Shown here piece after piece: positions 1 to 8,261 of a DNA stretch of 47,269 nt. Under the pieces are notes generated by a model that worked only from the letters and a program-made list of their open reading frames with translations, had not been told where the DNA came from and did no database searches. The first letter of the stretch is position 1. The number at the start of each line of letters is the position of its first letter. This stretch comes from Gemmatimonadota bacterium (GTDB lineage Bacteria; Gemmatimonadota; Gemmatimonadetes; Longimicrobiales; RSA9), in the NCBI GenBank assembly GCA_039715185.1, contig JBDLIA010000016.1, forward strand, positions 1 to 47,269, written 5' to 3'. A program made the translations under genes and the position numbers.

Positions 1-274
1 CGTTGGCCACGACGATGTCGACCCCGCCGAGCGCCTCGGCCGAGTCGGCCACCCACCGCTCGAGGCTCGGCCCGTCGGCGACGTCGACCGCGCTCCCGAC
101 CGCGGTCGCTGCGCGCGCCCGGAGGCTCTCGAGCGCCTCGTCGACGCCTCCTTCAGTACGTGCACAGATCGCCACCGCGCAGCCCTCAGCGGCGAGGACC
201 TCGGCCGTGGCTCGGCCGATGCCCCTGCTGCCCCCGGTGATGATCGCGCGCTTCCCGTCCAGTCCGAGATCCAT
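1..274 (-). CDS. SDR-family oxidoreductase, N-terminal part (cut by window edge)
   Basis: Reading leftward from an ATG at 274, the frame stays open for 91 codons to the window edge. The product begins MDLGLDGKRAIITGGSRGIG, which contains the Rossmann cofactor motif TGGSRGIG near residues 14-21. It ends at IVVAN, just where the NAG motif of classical short-chain dehydrogenases would follow. Family knowledge says NAD(P)H-dependent oxidation or reduction of a small alcohol or ketone; the substrate cannot be inferred. The catalytic Ser-Tyr-Lys lies outside the window. The 5' side abuts a cytochrome remnant and a palindrome. Confidence 0.85.
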   Translation of the reverse strand, partial: MDLGLDGKRAIITGGSRGIGRATAEVLAAEGCAVAICARTEGGVDEALESLRARAATAVGSAVDVADGPSLERWVADSAEALGGVDIVVAN

Positions 275-311
275 CGATCGCCTCCTCGTGCTTCCTGTGG
301 ATCGTGAACTC

Positions 312-416
312 CTACGCGGCCACCGAAGTCCTCCTCTCCACCTCCGCCACCACCAGGCTCGAGGCCGACGCCAACGCCCGGTAGCACCGCACGAACCGGT
401 CCGACTCAGGCGCCGG
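312..416 (-). pseudogene. C-terminal remnant of a multiheme cytochrome, ending at a palindrome
   Basis: On the minus strand this stretch reads PAPESDRFVRCYRALASASS and on to a TAG stop at 312-314. It matches the last ~30 residues of the intact pentaheme lipoprotein at 5177-6832 (PAFETDRFVRYYQSMASGSS), and the DNA is also clearly similar. The similarity stops within about 4 bp of the palindrome at 420-435. No CxxCH motif or start codon belongs to it. I read it as the leftover 3' end of a paralogue whose rest was lost, with the break at the palindrome. Confidence 0.7.
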
Positions 417-419
417 CCG

Positions 420-435
420 CGTTTCCGCGGAAACG
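420..435. repeat. Intergenic palindrome, copy 1 (exact)
   Basis: Exact CGTTTCCGCGGAAACG, preceded by G and followed by C, so the symmetry extends to 18 bp. It abuts the cytochrome remnant on its left and lies about 110 bp before the start of the beta-lactamase-fold lipoprotein. Confidence 0.9.
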
Positions 436-543
436 CGCACGGTGATTCGGAGTTGGGCCACCTCTAGCCCAACCCCCGTCACCTTCCCACCCTCACCCAC
501 GTTCCCTTCGCGGAGCGACCCGCATGACACCGCGAGCCCCCGT

Positions 544-2073
544 ATGCGCCTTCGCACAGCTCTGCCCGCAGGCCTCCGCGCCGCGAGCATCCTTGCCCTC
601 CTCACCGCATGCGGCGAGGGCCCGGTCGCGCCGCCCGCCTCGAGCCCGCCCGACCCGTCGGCCGCCGCCGACCTGTCGGTCGCGGTCGAGATCGACGCCA
701 CCGAGGTCACGGTGGGCGATCTGGTCACCGTCACCGTACAGGTCCAGAATTCCGGTCCAGCGGCCGCCGAGCGTGTGCGCATCTCGGCAACGGTCCCCGC
801 GACGGCCACGGCGCTAAGCGGCTCGAACGCGGCGCGCATCTGGACGGAGTCGGTCGGCTGGTCGATCACGAGCATAGCTTCGGGCGTCACACGGACCGTC
901 GAGGCTACTCTCATCGCGACCGGGTCGGGCGAGTCGGTCCTGACGGCCGCCGCATCGTCCTCCTCGCCCGATCCGAACCCCGCCGACAACGACGGCACCG
1001 CTCCGGGGCATTCGGCATCGCTGCGCGCCCTGCCAGCGCCCGCGCCCGTCGACCTGGGCGACGCCTGGCCGCTGGCCGCCCCCGCGGACGCGGAACTGGA
1101 CGCCGCCACCCTCGCCACGCTGGCCCGGCGCATCGAGGCGGGCGAGTTCCTGCACGTCCACGCGCTCCAGATCGCGCGCGCCGGGCGACTGGCCTACGAC
1201 GCGTACTTCCACGAGCACACGCCCGCGCGGACGCACAGCCTCCAGTCGGTCACCAAGAGCGTCGGCTCGCTGCTGGTGGGGATCGCCGCGGACCAGGGGG
1301 CTCTATCGCCCGACGACGCGCTGCCCGTCCTCCTGCCCGAGCGCGCCGCCGCCTACGCCGCCGACCCCGCCAAGAACGGCATCCGGCTGAGCGACGTGCT
1401 CAGCATGCGCGTGGGTCTGCGCTGGGACGAGTGGACCTGCTCCTACCAGAACGAGACCTGCAACAGCAACCGGCAGATGAACAACTCGGCCGACTGGATC
1501 GGCTACGTGCTGGACCAGCCCGTCGTGGAGACGCCCGGCACCCGCTTCGTCTACAACTCGGGCGGCAGCAACCTGCTGGGGGCGATCGTGAAGAGCCGCA
1601 CGGGCCGCGATCCCGTCGAGTTCGCGCACGAGCACCTGTTCGGCCCGCTCGACATCGCGCCCGAGGACGTGACCTGGTTCCGCAACACCGAGCACCCGGA
1701 CTCGCTGCCCCACGTGGGCGGCGGCCTGCGCCTGCGCTCGCGCGACCTCGCCAAGATGGGCCAGCTCGTGCTCGATCGCGGCGAATGGAACGGGCGCCGC
1801 GTCGTCTCCGAGGAGTGGATCGCCCAGAGCACCCGCTTCCGCACCAGCGTGCCCACCGGCCACGGCTACGGCTGGCAGTGGTGGCGCATGTCCCTGCCCA
1901 GCCCCACCGCCGGCGTGGCCTCGGGCGAGGTCATCTTCGGCTGGGGCTACGGCGGCCAGCACGTGTTCATCGTGCCCGCGCTCGACCTCGTCGTGTCGAC
2001 CAACTCCTGGAACCCCGACGGCACCACGCGCGGGTTCGAGATCTTCGAGGCGGTGCTGGAGGCTGTGCGGTAG
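544..2073 (+). CDS. Serine hydrolase lipoprotein (beta-lactamase fold) with CARDB/DUF11 domain
   Basis: About 509 residues. The ATG at 544 is chosen because it begins a lipoprotein signal ending in LLTAC (Cys at residue 23); the frame extends upstream without a better signal. Residues ~43-155 look like a CARDB/DUF11 beta-sandwich (AVEIDATEVTVGD, PNPADNDG). The catalytic part follows with SVTK (Ser ~235, Lys ~238), the tyrosine loop VYNSGGSN, and a late GWGYGGQ standing for the KTG-like element. This is the class C beta-lactamase/esterase superfamily. Anchored in a membrane facing the periplasm, it probably hydrolyses an ester or amide; it need not act on antibiotics. It runs convergently into the DUF1330 gene. 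Confidence 0.85.
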   Translation: MRLRTALPAGLRAASILALLTACGEGPVAPPASSPPDPSAAADLSVAVEIDATEVTVGDLVTVTVQVQNSGPAAAERVRISATVPATATALSGSNAARIWTESVGWSITSIASGVTRTVEATLIATGSGESVLTAAASSSSPDPNPADNDGTAPGHSASLRALPAPAPVDLGDAWPLAAPADAELDAATLATLARRIEAGEFLHVHALQIARAGRLAYDAYFHEHTPARTHSLQSVTKSVGSLLVGIAADQGALSPDDALPVLLPERAAAYAADPAKNGIRLSDVLSMRVGLRWDEWTCSYQNETCNSNRQMNNSADWIGYVLDQPVVETPGTRFVYNSGGSNLLGAIVKSRTGRDPVEFAHEHLFGPLDIAPEDVTWFRNTEHPDSLPHVGGGLRLRSRDLAKMGQLVLDRGEWNGRRVVSEEWIAQSTRFRTSVPTGHGYGWQWWRMSLPSPTAGVASGEVIFGWGYGGQHVFIVPALDLVVSTNSWNPDGTTRGFEIFEAVLEAVR

Positions 2074-2076
2074 GGG

Positions 2077-2397
2077 CTACTCCCCCACCACCCACTGAGC
2101 CAACACCGTCGCCCCCTCGACCGCGGGGTCGAAGAACTCGCGGCGCACCGCCAGATAGTCCTCGGAGGCGAAGTACGACTCGCGCGTGGCTTCGTCGGGA
2201 AAGGAGATGACGAAAACGCGGTTGACCGGATGATCCACTGCTGACCGCAGCACTTCACCCACCCGGAAGTCGTGGCCGAAAAAGCCGCCGCGGGCCTCCA
2301 ACAGCGGCGTCATCCCGGCGCGGTATCGGTCGTACAGGTCGTCGTCCACCACGTTGAGGGCCACGAGCGTGTCGTGGCGGCCTGCGTTCTCACTCAT
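2077..2397 (-). CDS. DUF1330-family protein
   Basis: 106 residues with the family signature in the second half (SFPDEATRESYFASEDYLAV, then FFDPAVEGATVL). DUF1330 proteins form small ferredoxin-like alpha/beta dimers of unknown reaction. It is soluble and cytoplasmic, with no signal peptide. It lies 112 bp downstream of the quinone oxidoreductase on the same strand, so it may be read with it. Its stop is 3 bp from the stop of the convergent hydrolase. Confidence 0.8.
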   Translation of the reverse strand: MSENAGRHDTLVALNVVDDDLYDRYRAGMTPLLEARGGFFGHDFRVGEVLRSAVDHPVNRVFVISFPDEATRESYFASEDYLAVRREFFDPAVEGATVLAQWVVGE

Positions 2398-2509
2398 AGC
2401 TCATCTTTCATTCTCGCGCTCGCCGTAGCGCGTCGGTAGCCGGTGGGCGCCCGCGCATCGAGCGGCGGGCTCCTGCGCGGACGCCCCGTCGAAAAGAACC
2501 TAGCCTGCC

Positions 2510-3541
2510 TCACGCCCACGGCCGCAGGACTACGCTCCCGGTCACGCGGTTCTCGGCGACCTTGCGCTGCGCCTCCGCCGCTTCGCTGAGCGGGTAGGCC
2601 GAGTCTAGCACCGGTCTGATGCGGCCGGCGCGCACCTGCTCGAGCCCCCACTCCAGGTCGCTCAGGTCGGCCGACATAGAGCCGCGCAGCTGCTTCTGGG
2701 TGAAGAAAAAGCTCTGCACGTTGATGGTGCTTTCCACGCCGGCGACGAAGCCGTACGCGACGATAACGCCGAACGGCCGCGCTGCGTCGATGCTGTGCTG
2801 CAGCACGTCGCCGCCGAGCGTGTCGATCACGACGTCGGCGCCCGCGCCGCCGGTCCACTCCTTGACCTCGGCGACCACGTCCTGGGTGCCGGAGTTGATG
2901 ACCAGGTCGGCTCCCAGCTCCTCGAGCTGGGCCCGCTTCGCCTCCTTGCGGACGGTCGTAGCAACCCGCGCGCCCAGTGCCTTCGCGACCTGGATCATCA
3001 TGCTCCCGGCCGACCCAGCGCCCGCCTGGACCAGCACGCGATCACCAGCCTTCACTCCGCCCACGACCTTCACCGCGCGCACGCCTGTCGCGAGCCCCAT
3101 CGGCAGCGCGGCGGCCTCCTCCGGCGAAAGCCCCGTCTCGTCCCTGAGCACGAACCGCACGGGCACCGTGATGTACTGGGCGTAGGTGCCCGGGACGCCA
3201 AGCCCTTGCACCGTGAAGCTCGGGGCCGACGTCGCCGGGACGACGTCCTGCTCGTCGGCGTCCGTCGGGAAGCCCGACAGCGGGATCACCCGCTCGCCGA
3301 TCCTGAACCCTTCGACACCGTCGCCGAGCGCCGCCACCTCCCCCGCCGCGTCCGCGCCGAGTATGTGCGGGAACGGCAACTCGGGCGCGACCTCGCCCGC
3401 GCGGATGTAGTGGTCGAACCTGTTGACCCCGCTGGCCAGGACCTTGATCAGAACCTCCCCCGGTCCGGGTCGAGGCGTCTCGACATCTTCGTAGGTGAGC
3501 ACGTCGAAGTCTCCGAATGCGTGAATCGTCGCTGCCTTCAT
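2510..3541 (-). CDS. Zinc-independent MDR oxidoreductase (quinone oxidoreductase-like)
   Basis: 343 residues covering the whole medium-chain dehydrogenase fold: GroES-like N-terminus (PRPGPGEVLIKVLASGVNRF), then the nucleotide-binding motif AGAGSAGSMMIQVAKALGA near residue 170. Structural zinc cysteines are absent, placing it with NADPH:quinone oxidoreductases. It likely reduces quinones or enones with NADPH in the cytoplasm. AGGAGA precedes the ATG. Its promoter region holds the same 12-bp palindrome as the promoter of the neighbouring TetR gene, so TetR control is likely. Confidence 0.88.
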   Translation of the reverse strand: MKAATIHAFGDFDVLTYEDVETPRPGPGEVLIKVLASGVNRFDHYIRAGEVAPELPFPHILGADAAGEVAALGDGVEGFRIGERVIPLSGFPTDADEQDVVPATSAPSFTVQGLGVPGTYAQYITVPVRFVLRDETGLSPEEAAALPMGLATGVRAVKVVGGVKAGDRVLVQAGAGSAGSMMIQVAKALGARVATTVRKEAKRAQLEELGADLVINSGTQDVVAEVKEWTGGAGADVVIDTLGGDVLQHSIDAARPFGVIVAYGFVAGVESTINVQSFFFTQKQLRGSMSADLSDLEWGLEQVRAGRIRPVLDSAYPLSEAAEAQRKVAENRVTGSVVLRPWA

Positions 3542-3575
3542 GATGTTCTCCTTGTCTACGCACTTCGCTTAGAAT

Positions 3576-3587
3576 ACGACCGGTCGT
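3576..3587. promoter_or_regulatory. TetR operator, copy A (oxidoreductase promoter)
   Basis: ACGACCGGTCGT, a perfect 12-bp palindrome 35 bp upstream of the oxidoreductase start. An 18-base block containing it (AATACGACCGGTCGTCTT) recurs upstream of the tetR-type gene. Such ACCGGT-centred palindromes are common TetR-family operators. Confidence 0.7.
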
Positions 3588-3601
3588 CTTGAGTTCCGGT
3601 C

Positions 3602-3610
3602 AAAAAAAAA
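3602..3610 (-). terminator. Poly-U tract after the TetR gene
   Basis: Nine A on the plus strand, which is U9 in the leftward transcript, starting 13 nt after the TetR stop. The preceding hairpin is weak, so intrinsic termination is only possible. If active, it would separate the regulator transcript from the oxidoreductase. Confidence 0.35.
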
Positions 3611-3622
3611 GGGGACGCCTTC

Positions 3623-4210
3623 TCATGGCCTCAGGAAGTCGTCGATCATTAGCCGGCTGAACTCGTCCAGCGGCTCGCGACTCGCCTCCACCTGCATGCG
3701 CAGCAGCGCCCCCTCCCACGCGGCGAACAGGACGCCGGCGAGCTCCTCGGCCGTGCGGTCGGTGCGTACCGTGCCGTCCGCTTGCCCCTGCTCGATCGCG
3801 CCGGCGAACCGTTCGCGGGTACCGCCCATGCCCCGCGCCATTGCCTGCCGCAGCCCGGGATTGGTCGCGCCGACCTCGGCGCCCAGGTTGCCCAGCAGGC
3901 ACCCCGCCCCTGCCTCGAGCTGGCGCGGGATCTCCTCGTCGAAGTAGTCACGCACGCGGTCCAGCGCGCCCGGCCCATCAGCGAAAGCCTCGCCGAGCTC
4001 CGCGTGGAACCGATCGGCGTAGAGGTCGATCACCTGCGACGCGAAATCCTCCTTCGACTCGAAGTAGTTGTAGAACGACCCCTTGGGCACGCCCGCCTCC
4101 TCGAGCACCTCCTTGATGCCCGTGCCGTTGTAACCACGGCGAATCAGGGCGCTGAGCCCCTCCTCCAAGAGGAGATCGCGTGTCCGGATGCTGCGCTCTT
4201 GCTTCGGCAT
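3623..4210 (-). CDS. TetR/AcrR-family repressor of the oxidoreductase
   Basis: 195 residues. The N-terminal helix-turn-helix is complete (GYNGTGIKEVLEEAGVPKGS followed by FYNYFESKEDF, residues ~26-56). The ligand domain contains AGAGCLLGNLGAE with a single cysteine near residue 103, a position where related redox or electrophile-sensing TetR proteins carry a conserved Cys. Identical operators precede this gene and the oxidoreductase, suggesting autorepression and release by an electrophile or quinone. The ligand is an inference. Confidence 0.88.
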   Translation of the reverse strand: MPKQERSIRTRDLLLEEGLSALIRRGYNGTGIKEVLEEAGVPKGSFYNYFESKEDFASQVIDLYADRFHAELGEAFADGPGALDRVRDYFDEEIPRQLEAGAGCLLGNLGAEVGATNPGLRQAMARGMGGTRERFAGAIEQGQADGTVRTDRTAEELAGVLFAAWEGALLRMQVEASREPLDEFSRLMIDDFLRP

Positions 4211-4224
4211 GCTTCGACTTTAAT

Positions 4225-4236
4225 ACGACCGGTCGT
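4225..4236. promoter_or_regulatory. TetR operator, copy B (autoregulatory)
   Basis: ACGACCGGTCGT, 14 bp upstream of the TetR start and identical to copy A including six flanking bases. Its position overlapping the expected promoter fits autorepression. Confidence 0.7.
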
Positions 4237-4330
4237 CTTGTGTCAAGAGTCGTTCTATTCTCCGTTTGCTGGTGCCAGATCGCGAACCGTGCCCGAGCAC
4301 CACTCGTAGCGACGGTAGACCGGTGAAGCT

Positions 4331-4729
4331 CTAGGTCAAGTCCGCGTCGCCCGGCTTCCGCTCGGCCGGTGGATCGTCCTTCTTCTTCCACTCCGCCGGT
4401 GGCTTGTTGCCCCCGCCAGCCGGACCCTCGCTGAGGTCCTCGTCGCCCTTCGGCCGGCAGTCCCCAGCCTCCAGCTTGCGGACGAACAGCTCCACCTCGT
4501 CCGCGAAGGGGGCGTCCGGGTCGGGCTTGAACGGCACGCCGGGAAGAAGGAGATGGTGCCCGCCGTTCAGCCGAACGCAGGCCTGAATCTCGGGTCGAGA
4601 GATTCCGAGCAGCCGGAGAGCACCGGCCGTTTCAGGAGGAGCAACTGGACGTGGCGGCGGAGCTATATCTTGATCCGATGTTGCCCTTCTGCAACTGGCT
4701 TGGTCTTTCGACAGATCGGGCGCTCGCAA
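4331..4729 (-). CDS. Possible small hypothetical protein
   Basis: Open frame of 132 codons with a plausible core (LNGGHHLLLPGVPF, FADEVELFVRKLEAGD) and a charged, proline-rich tail ending KPGDADLT. The 5' end overlaps the better-supported rightward gene at 4651, so the true start, if any, is internal. No family recognised, no signal peptide and no clear ribosome site. It could be a chance frame in the 440-bp gap, which otherwise holds only operator B. Confidence 0.3.
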   Translation of the reverse strand: MRAPDLSKDQASCRRATSDQDIAPPPRPVAPPETAGALRLLGISRPEIQACVRLNGGHHLLLPGVPFKPDPDAPFADEVELFVRKLEAGDCRPKGDEDLSEGPAGGGNKPPAEWKKKDDPPAERKPGDADLT

Positions 4730-5106
4730 TCGTGTTCGACCGGGCCATCCAACTGGGCCGCGGCGGAGCCAGACGGTGGATTATGGATGTGGTCGGGCCG
4801 ATCGAGGACGGGGATGAAGAGACCCTTCAGTTCGCGCTCGACTCATACGGGTTCACCGACCTTCGGCAGCTCCAGGCAGCCGTTCCCGGCATGGAGGTGG
4901 ACGGATCATGGGGTCCGAACACGCACGCTGGGCTTTGTTGGATCGAGCGTCAGCGATCGGACGATGACCCATTCGTGATCATGGTGCCCGACCGCGACGT
5001 GATGCTCGACATGATGGTCATCGCATCGGACGGGAAGCGGTGGGGCCACCGGGTGAAGCGGCTTCGCGACTCAGCCGATTTCGGCGACGTGGAGTTCGAT
5101 CTGTAG
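4651..5106 (+). CDS. Peptidoglycan-binding-like protein
   Basis: 151 residues from a GTG preceded by AGGAGGA at good spacing. The middle has PGMEVDGSWGPNTHAGL (residues ~79-95), matching the xDGxxGPxT pattern of peptidoglycan-binding modules of lysozyme-like proteins. The N-terminal RALAIVFDRAIQLG resembles the helical part of phage-type muramidases, but no catalytic Glu can be assigned. No signal peptide. It may be a phage-derived or domesticated fragment. Function uncertain. Confidence 0.65.
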   Translation: MAAELYLDPMLPFCNWLGLSTDRALAIVFDRAIQLGRGGARRWIMDVVGPIEDGDEETLQFALDSYGFTDLRQLQAAVPGMEVDGSWGPNTHAGLCWIERQRSDDDPFVIMVPDRDVMLDMMVIASDGKRWGHRVKRLRDSADFGDVEFDL

Positions 5107-5176
5107 GCCTGGATACTGTCCACGCGTAGCCCATGGCGATGGACCGGCGACCTCACCCGCCAGGCTGGGCGCCCCC

Positions 5177-6832
5177 CTACTCCACCCGCCCCTCCACCTC
5201 CGCCACCACCAGACTCGACCCCGACGCCATCGACTGGTAATACCGTACGAACCTGTCGGTCTCGAACGCCGGGAAGTCGGCCAGGTTCAGCGCCCAGCGA
5301 TACGCGATCGGCTGGTAGCGTAGCGCGACGGCCACGTCCATCGGACCTGCGGCGCCGTCGATCGCCAGGTCGAAGCTGACGACGTCGGAGCCGCCGTGGA
5401 AATCCTGATCGGCCGCGGCGGCGCCCAGCACGGCCACGTCGGGGTGGGCGGTCACCGGCTCGAAGCCGCGCGGCAGCAGGCGGTTGTCCTTCAGGTAGGC
5501 GACGGCGTTGAGGAGCCCGGTCGTGGGACCGCCGCCGTCGCCGTGCTCCATGATGGCTTCGTAGATCTGGACTTGGTCGGCGCGCTCGATGGTGCGGTGG
5601 TGCCGCTCGTACCGGGTCGCGTCTTCGTCACTGTCGTTGCCCTCGATCGAGCCGTCGGGGCGGAAGCGGCCGGACTCGAAGAGGACGGCGCCGGCTTCAT
5701 CGGTCACCGTCACGTGCAGCCACGCCCTGCGCGACGGGTAGGCCGAGGGCAGCTTGTGGCCGGCCAGGTTCTCCACCGCTACGTCGAAACGCAGCCGGCC
5801 GCCGGATCGCTCCAGCGCGCGGATCTCGAGCCTCGCGGTGCGGGTCTGCAGGTGCTCGACGGTGCGCCGCGCCGCGGCCTCGAGCTCGGGCGAGGGGGCC
5901 TGGACGCCGAGCTCGTCGCGGTAGCGGTTGAGCATGCGCAGCATGAAGAAGTTGCCGCCGCGGAAGGCGTGGCGGTTCACCCCGGCGCGCGGCCTGCCGA
6001 GCACGCCGGTCACCGCAACCTCGCCCTCGACCTCTGGCATGTGGCAAGACTGGCAGCTCCGCTCGCCGGCGTAATCGCTGTGCAGCCACTCCTGGTAGGG
6101 CATCTGCTCGGGGAACTCGCCCGCCTCGTCGCCCGCGAGCGGGTGCGTGTGCAGGGTGTGGCAGGAGCCGCACAGCTCCGAGCTCTGGATGTGCGCCGAG
6201 CTGTCGGGCTGGAGGCCGGTGGCCGACGCCATGATTCGCCGGCGGCCGGCATCGACCCCGAACGGCCCGAAGACCGCGCCGCCCGGCGCCGCGCCGATCG
6301 TGAAGCCGCCCGAGAAGCTCGACGGGTCGCCCAGGCCCTCGGGGCTGATCTGGTGGCACACCGAGCAGGACACCCCATCGGCCGCGAGGATCGCCCGCGC
6401 GCCCGGGGCCGCACCCACCGGCAGGTTCTCGAATACCGAACCGGAGCCGCCCTCCGTATGCGCGCTGTAGCGCGCCATGGGCATGTGGCAAGTGGCGCAC
6501 TTGTCCTCGATCGCGGCGCGCGCGTCGGGGTGCTCCATGATCTCGCGGCGCACCGCCGCGTGCCAGTACGGGTCGCGCGCCGAGTTGGCCATCATCGACG
6601 CGCGCCAGTCCGAGCCGATCGACACGTCCTCGCCGGCCGGGCCAACCACGCGGTTGTGGCAGGCGATACAGGCGTCGGAGGTGCGGAACAGCGGGCCGTT
6701 GGCGTGCGCGGCGGCTTGGGTCGCCGCGGGGTCGGCGGGCGCGGCGTCCCCCGGGGCCCTGGCCACGCCCGCGGGGGCGCACGACGCGGCGAGCCACGCG
6801 GCGAGTAAGGCAACGGCCGTCCTACCACCCAT
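5177..6832 (-). CDS. Pentaheme c-type cytochrome lipoprotein
   Basis: 551 residues with a lipoprotein signal ending AASC (Cys18) and five CxxCH haem sites: CIACH (55), CATCH (112), CSVCH (156), CGSCH (221) and CQSCH (260). The C-terminal ~270 residues contain no haem motif and look beta-rich, possibly a docking domain. It is probably an exported electron carrier. The start overlaps the stop of the upstream cytochrome/beta-barrel gene by 11 bp, so the two are translationally coupled and likely work together. A remnant of a paralogue lies at 312-416. Confidence 0.88.
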   Translation of the reverse strand: MGGRTAVALLAAWLAASCAPAGVARAPGDAAPADPAATQAAAHANGPLFRTSDACIACHNRVVGPAGEDVSIGSDWRASMMANSARDPYWHAAVRREIMEHPDARAAIEDKCATCHMPMARYSAHTEGGSGSVFENLPVGAAPGARAILAADGVSCSVCHQISPEGLGDPSSFSGGFTIGAAPGGAVFGPFGVDAGRRRIMASATGLQPDSSAHIQSSELCGSCHTLHTHPLAGDEAGEFPEQMPYQEWLHSDYAGERSCQSCHMPEVEGEVAVTGVLGRPRAGVNRHAFRGGNFFMLRMLNRYRDELGVQAPSPELEAAARRTVEHLQTRTARLEIRALERSGGRLRFDVAVENLAGHKLPSAYPSRRAWLHVTVTDEAGAVLFESGRFRPDGSIEGNDSDEDATRYERHHRTIERADQVQIYEAIMEHGDGGGPTTGLLNAVAYLKDNRLLPRGFEPVTAHPDVAVLGAAAADQDFHGGSDVVSFDLAIDGAAGPMDVAVALRYQPIAYRWALNLADFPAFETDRFVRYYQSMASGSSLVVAEVEGRVE

Positions 6833-8066
6833 CGAAGAACCCTCCGTCGAACCAGTCCCAGAGCACGTATACCAGGAGCTGCGTGCTCCTGGTGTCCGAG
6901 TCGGTCAGCGGGATGCGGACGCCGGCGTTCGCCATAACGTGCTGGCGCGTGTTCAGCGTGACCTGCACTTGCGGCACCAGGTCCCAGTCGGTCGAGCCGC
7001 CGCCTTCCAGCTCGCGGCCCGCGAGCACCTCGAGCATGGGCGACCAGGCGCGGCCCCAGCGCCCCTCCCGGAAGGTGCGACCGAGCACCAGCCGCAAAGC
7101 GCCCTCGTTGTCGGCTGCGTCCTGGTCGAAGGGCAGCTCGACGAGACCCTGCGCCTGCAGGAAGACGTCGTTCCTGAAGATCTGCCCGTAGGCCAGGAAC
7201 GACTCGAAGACCGTGGTGCCGGTGCCGAAGCCGTCGTCCTCATCGCCCGTGGGCAGCTTGATCTCGCCGGCGACGCTCACGATCGACCGGCGCTCGAAGG
7301 AGTGGAAGACGTCGCGCTTGAGGCCGATCACGATGTCCTCGATGCCGCCCACCCAGTCGCGCGAGATCTCGGTGCCGTCGCCGGCCAGCACCGCCCGCTC
7401 CTGGAAGCCGAACGGGACCACCACCTCGACCTGGTTGCGGGAGCCGAAGCGTCGCTCGTAGACGAACTCGTGGCTGACAGCCTGCGGGTCATCGACCGAA
7501 ACGCCGACGGTGTAGACCGCCTCGTCTTCCGGATACGCTTTCTCGGTCACGAGCGCGCGCGGCAGGTTCAGCTCGCCGCGCGGCCAGTCGGCGTCCCCGC
7601 AAAAGCCCCGGATGTATTGGACGATGCGCCTGATCTCGGCCTCCGTCAGGGCGTCGCCGAAGGCCGGCATCATGGGGTCGAAGCCGCGCGTCGGGCCGCC
7701 CTCGTGGCCGACCGCGACCCAGTCGGCGTCGGGCTCCCGCGAGGCGAAGGCGCACTCGCTGAAGTCGGGCAGCGCGATGTCGAAGCCAACGTCCGCGGCC
7801 GAGGCGCCCGTGCCGTCCGCGCCGTGGCAGGCGGCGCACGCGGCGCGGTAGAGGGCTTCGCCCGACATGTCGGCGTAGGCGGCCTGGGCGGCTGCGGGGT
7901 TCTCCTGGGCGGCGGCCGGGGCGGGTAGCGCGATCGCGAGGGCGAGACCGGAGAGCGTGGTGACAGCCGCGAGCGCGAGCGCTCGGACGGTGGCGGGCAC
8001 GGTGGCCGTGGGAGGCGCGGCGAGAAGAGCGGGCGCCGGCGTCGGAAGGGGGAGGGGACGGGACAT
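6822..8066 (-). CDS. Cytochrome c domain fused to an outer-membrane beta-barrel
   Basis: 414 residues. The ATG at 8066 is preferred because it gives a signal peptide (to about AAAQ, residue 54); the frame upstream runs into a pseudogene remnant. Residues ~65-145 are a monohaem cytochrome c (AACAACHGADGTG, Cys77-His81, candidate Met ligand in PMMPAFGDALT). Residues ~150-414 alternate like an outer-membrane barrel and end in aromatic residues (WFDGGFFDGW). This would place a haem at the mouth of a porin-like barrel. The 11-bp overlap with the pentaheme gene suggests a trans-outer-membrane electron conduit, which is inference. Confidence 0.8.
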   Translation of the reverse strand: MSRPLPLPTPAPALLAAPPTATVPATVRALALAAVTTLSGLALAIALPAPAAAQENPAAAQAAYADMSGEALYRAACAACHGADGTGASAADVGFDIALPDFSECAFASREPDADWVAVGHEGGPTRGFDPMMPAFGDALTEAEIRRIVQYIRGFCGDADWPRGELNLPRALVTEKAYPEDEAVYTVGVSVDDPQAVSHEFVYERRFGSRNQVEVVVPFGFQERAVLAGDGTEISRDWVGGIEDIVIGLKRDVFHSFERRSIVSVAGEIKLPTGDEDDGFGTGTTVFESFLAYGQIFRNDVFLQAQGLVELPFDQDAADNEGALRLVLGRTFREGRWGRAWSPMLEVLAGRELEGGGSTDWDLVPQVQVTLNTRQHVMANAGVRIPLTDSDTRSTQLLVYVLWDWFDGGFFDGW

Positions 8067-8118
8067 GGGTCGCAATGTGGTCGGGTAGCCCGCGGTGCAG
8101 CAAGCGATCGTCTCGAAC

Positions 8119-8208
8119 CTACTTGACCCGCCACCACGGCGCCGCGAGAACGCCCTCCGATGCCCAGAAGACCTCCGCCTCCCCGCCGCGGAGTTCACAG
8201 GAAGCCCT
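8119..8208 (-). pseudogene. C-terminal remnant of a DUF4143 ATPase
   Basis: Reading leftward gives EVFWASEGVLAAPWWRVK and a stop, against EVFWAADGILAAPWWRVV at the end of the intact ATPase at 18226-19467. Upstream similarity continues as GLPVNS against GLLLHS, but in a shifted frame, so at least one indel is present. Nothing else of the gene remains. Unlike the remnants at 312 and 44164, no palindrome lies nearby. Confidence 0.7.
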
Positions 8209-8261
8209 GCCCTCCATGGGCATCGATGCGGCGTAGCCACGCCTCCACCTCAACTCGATGC

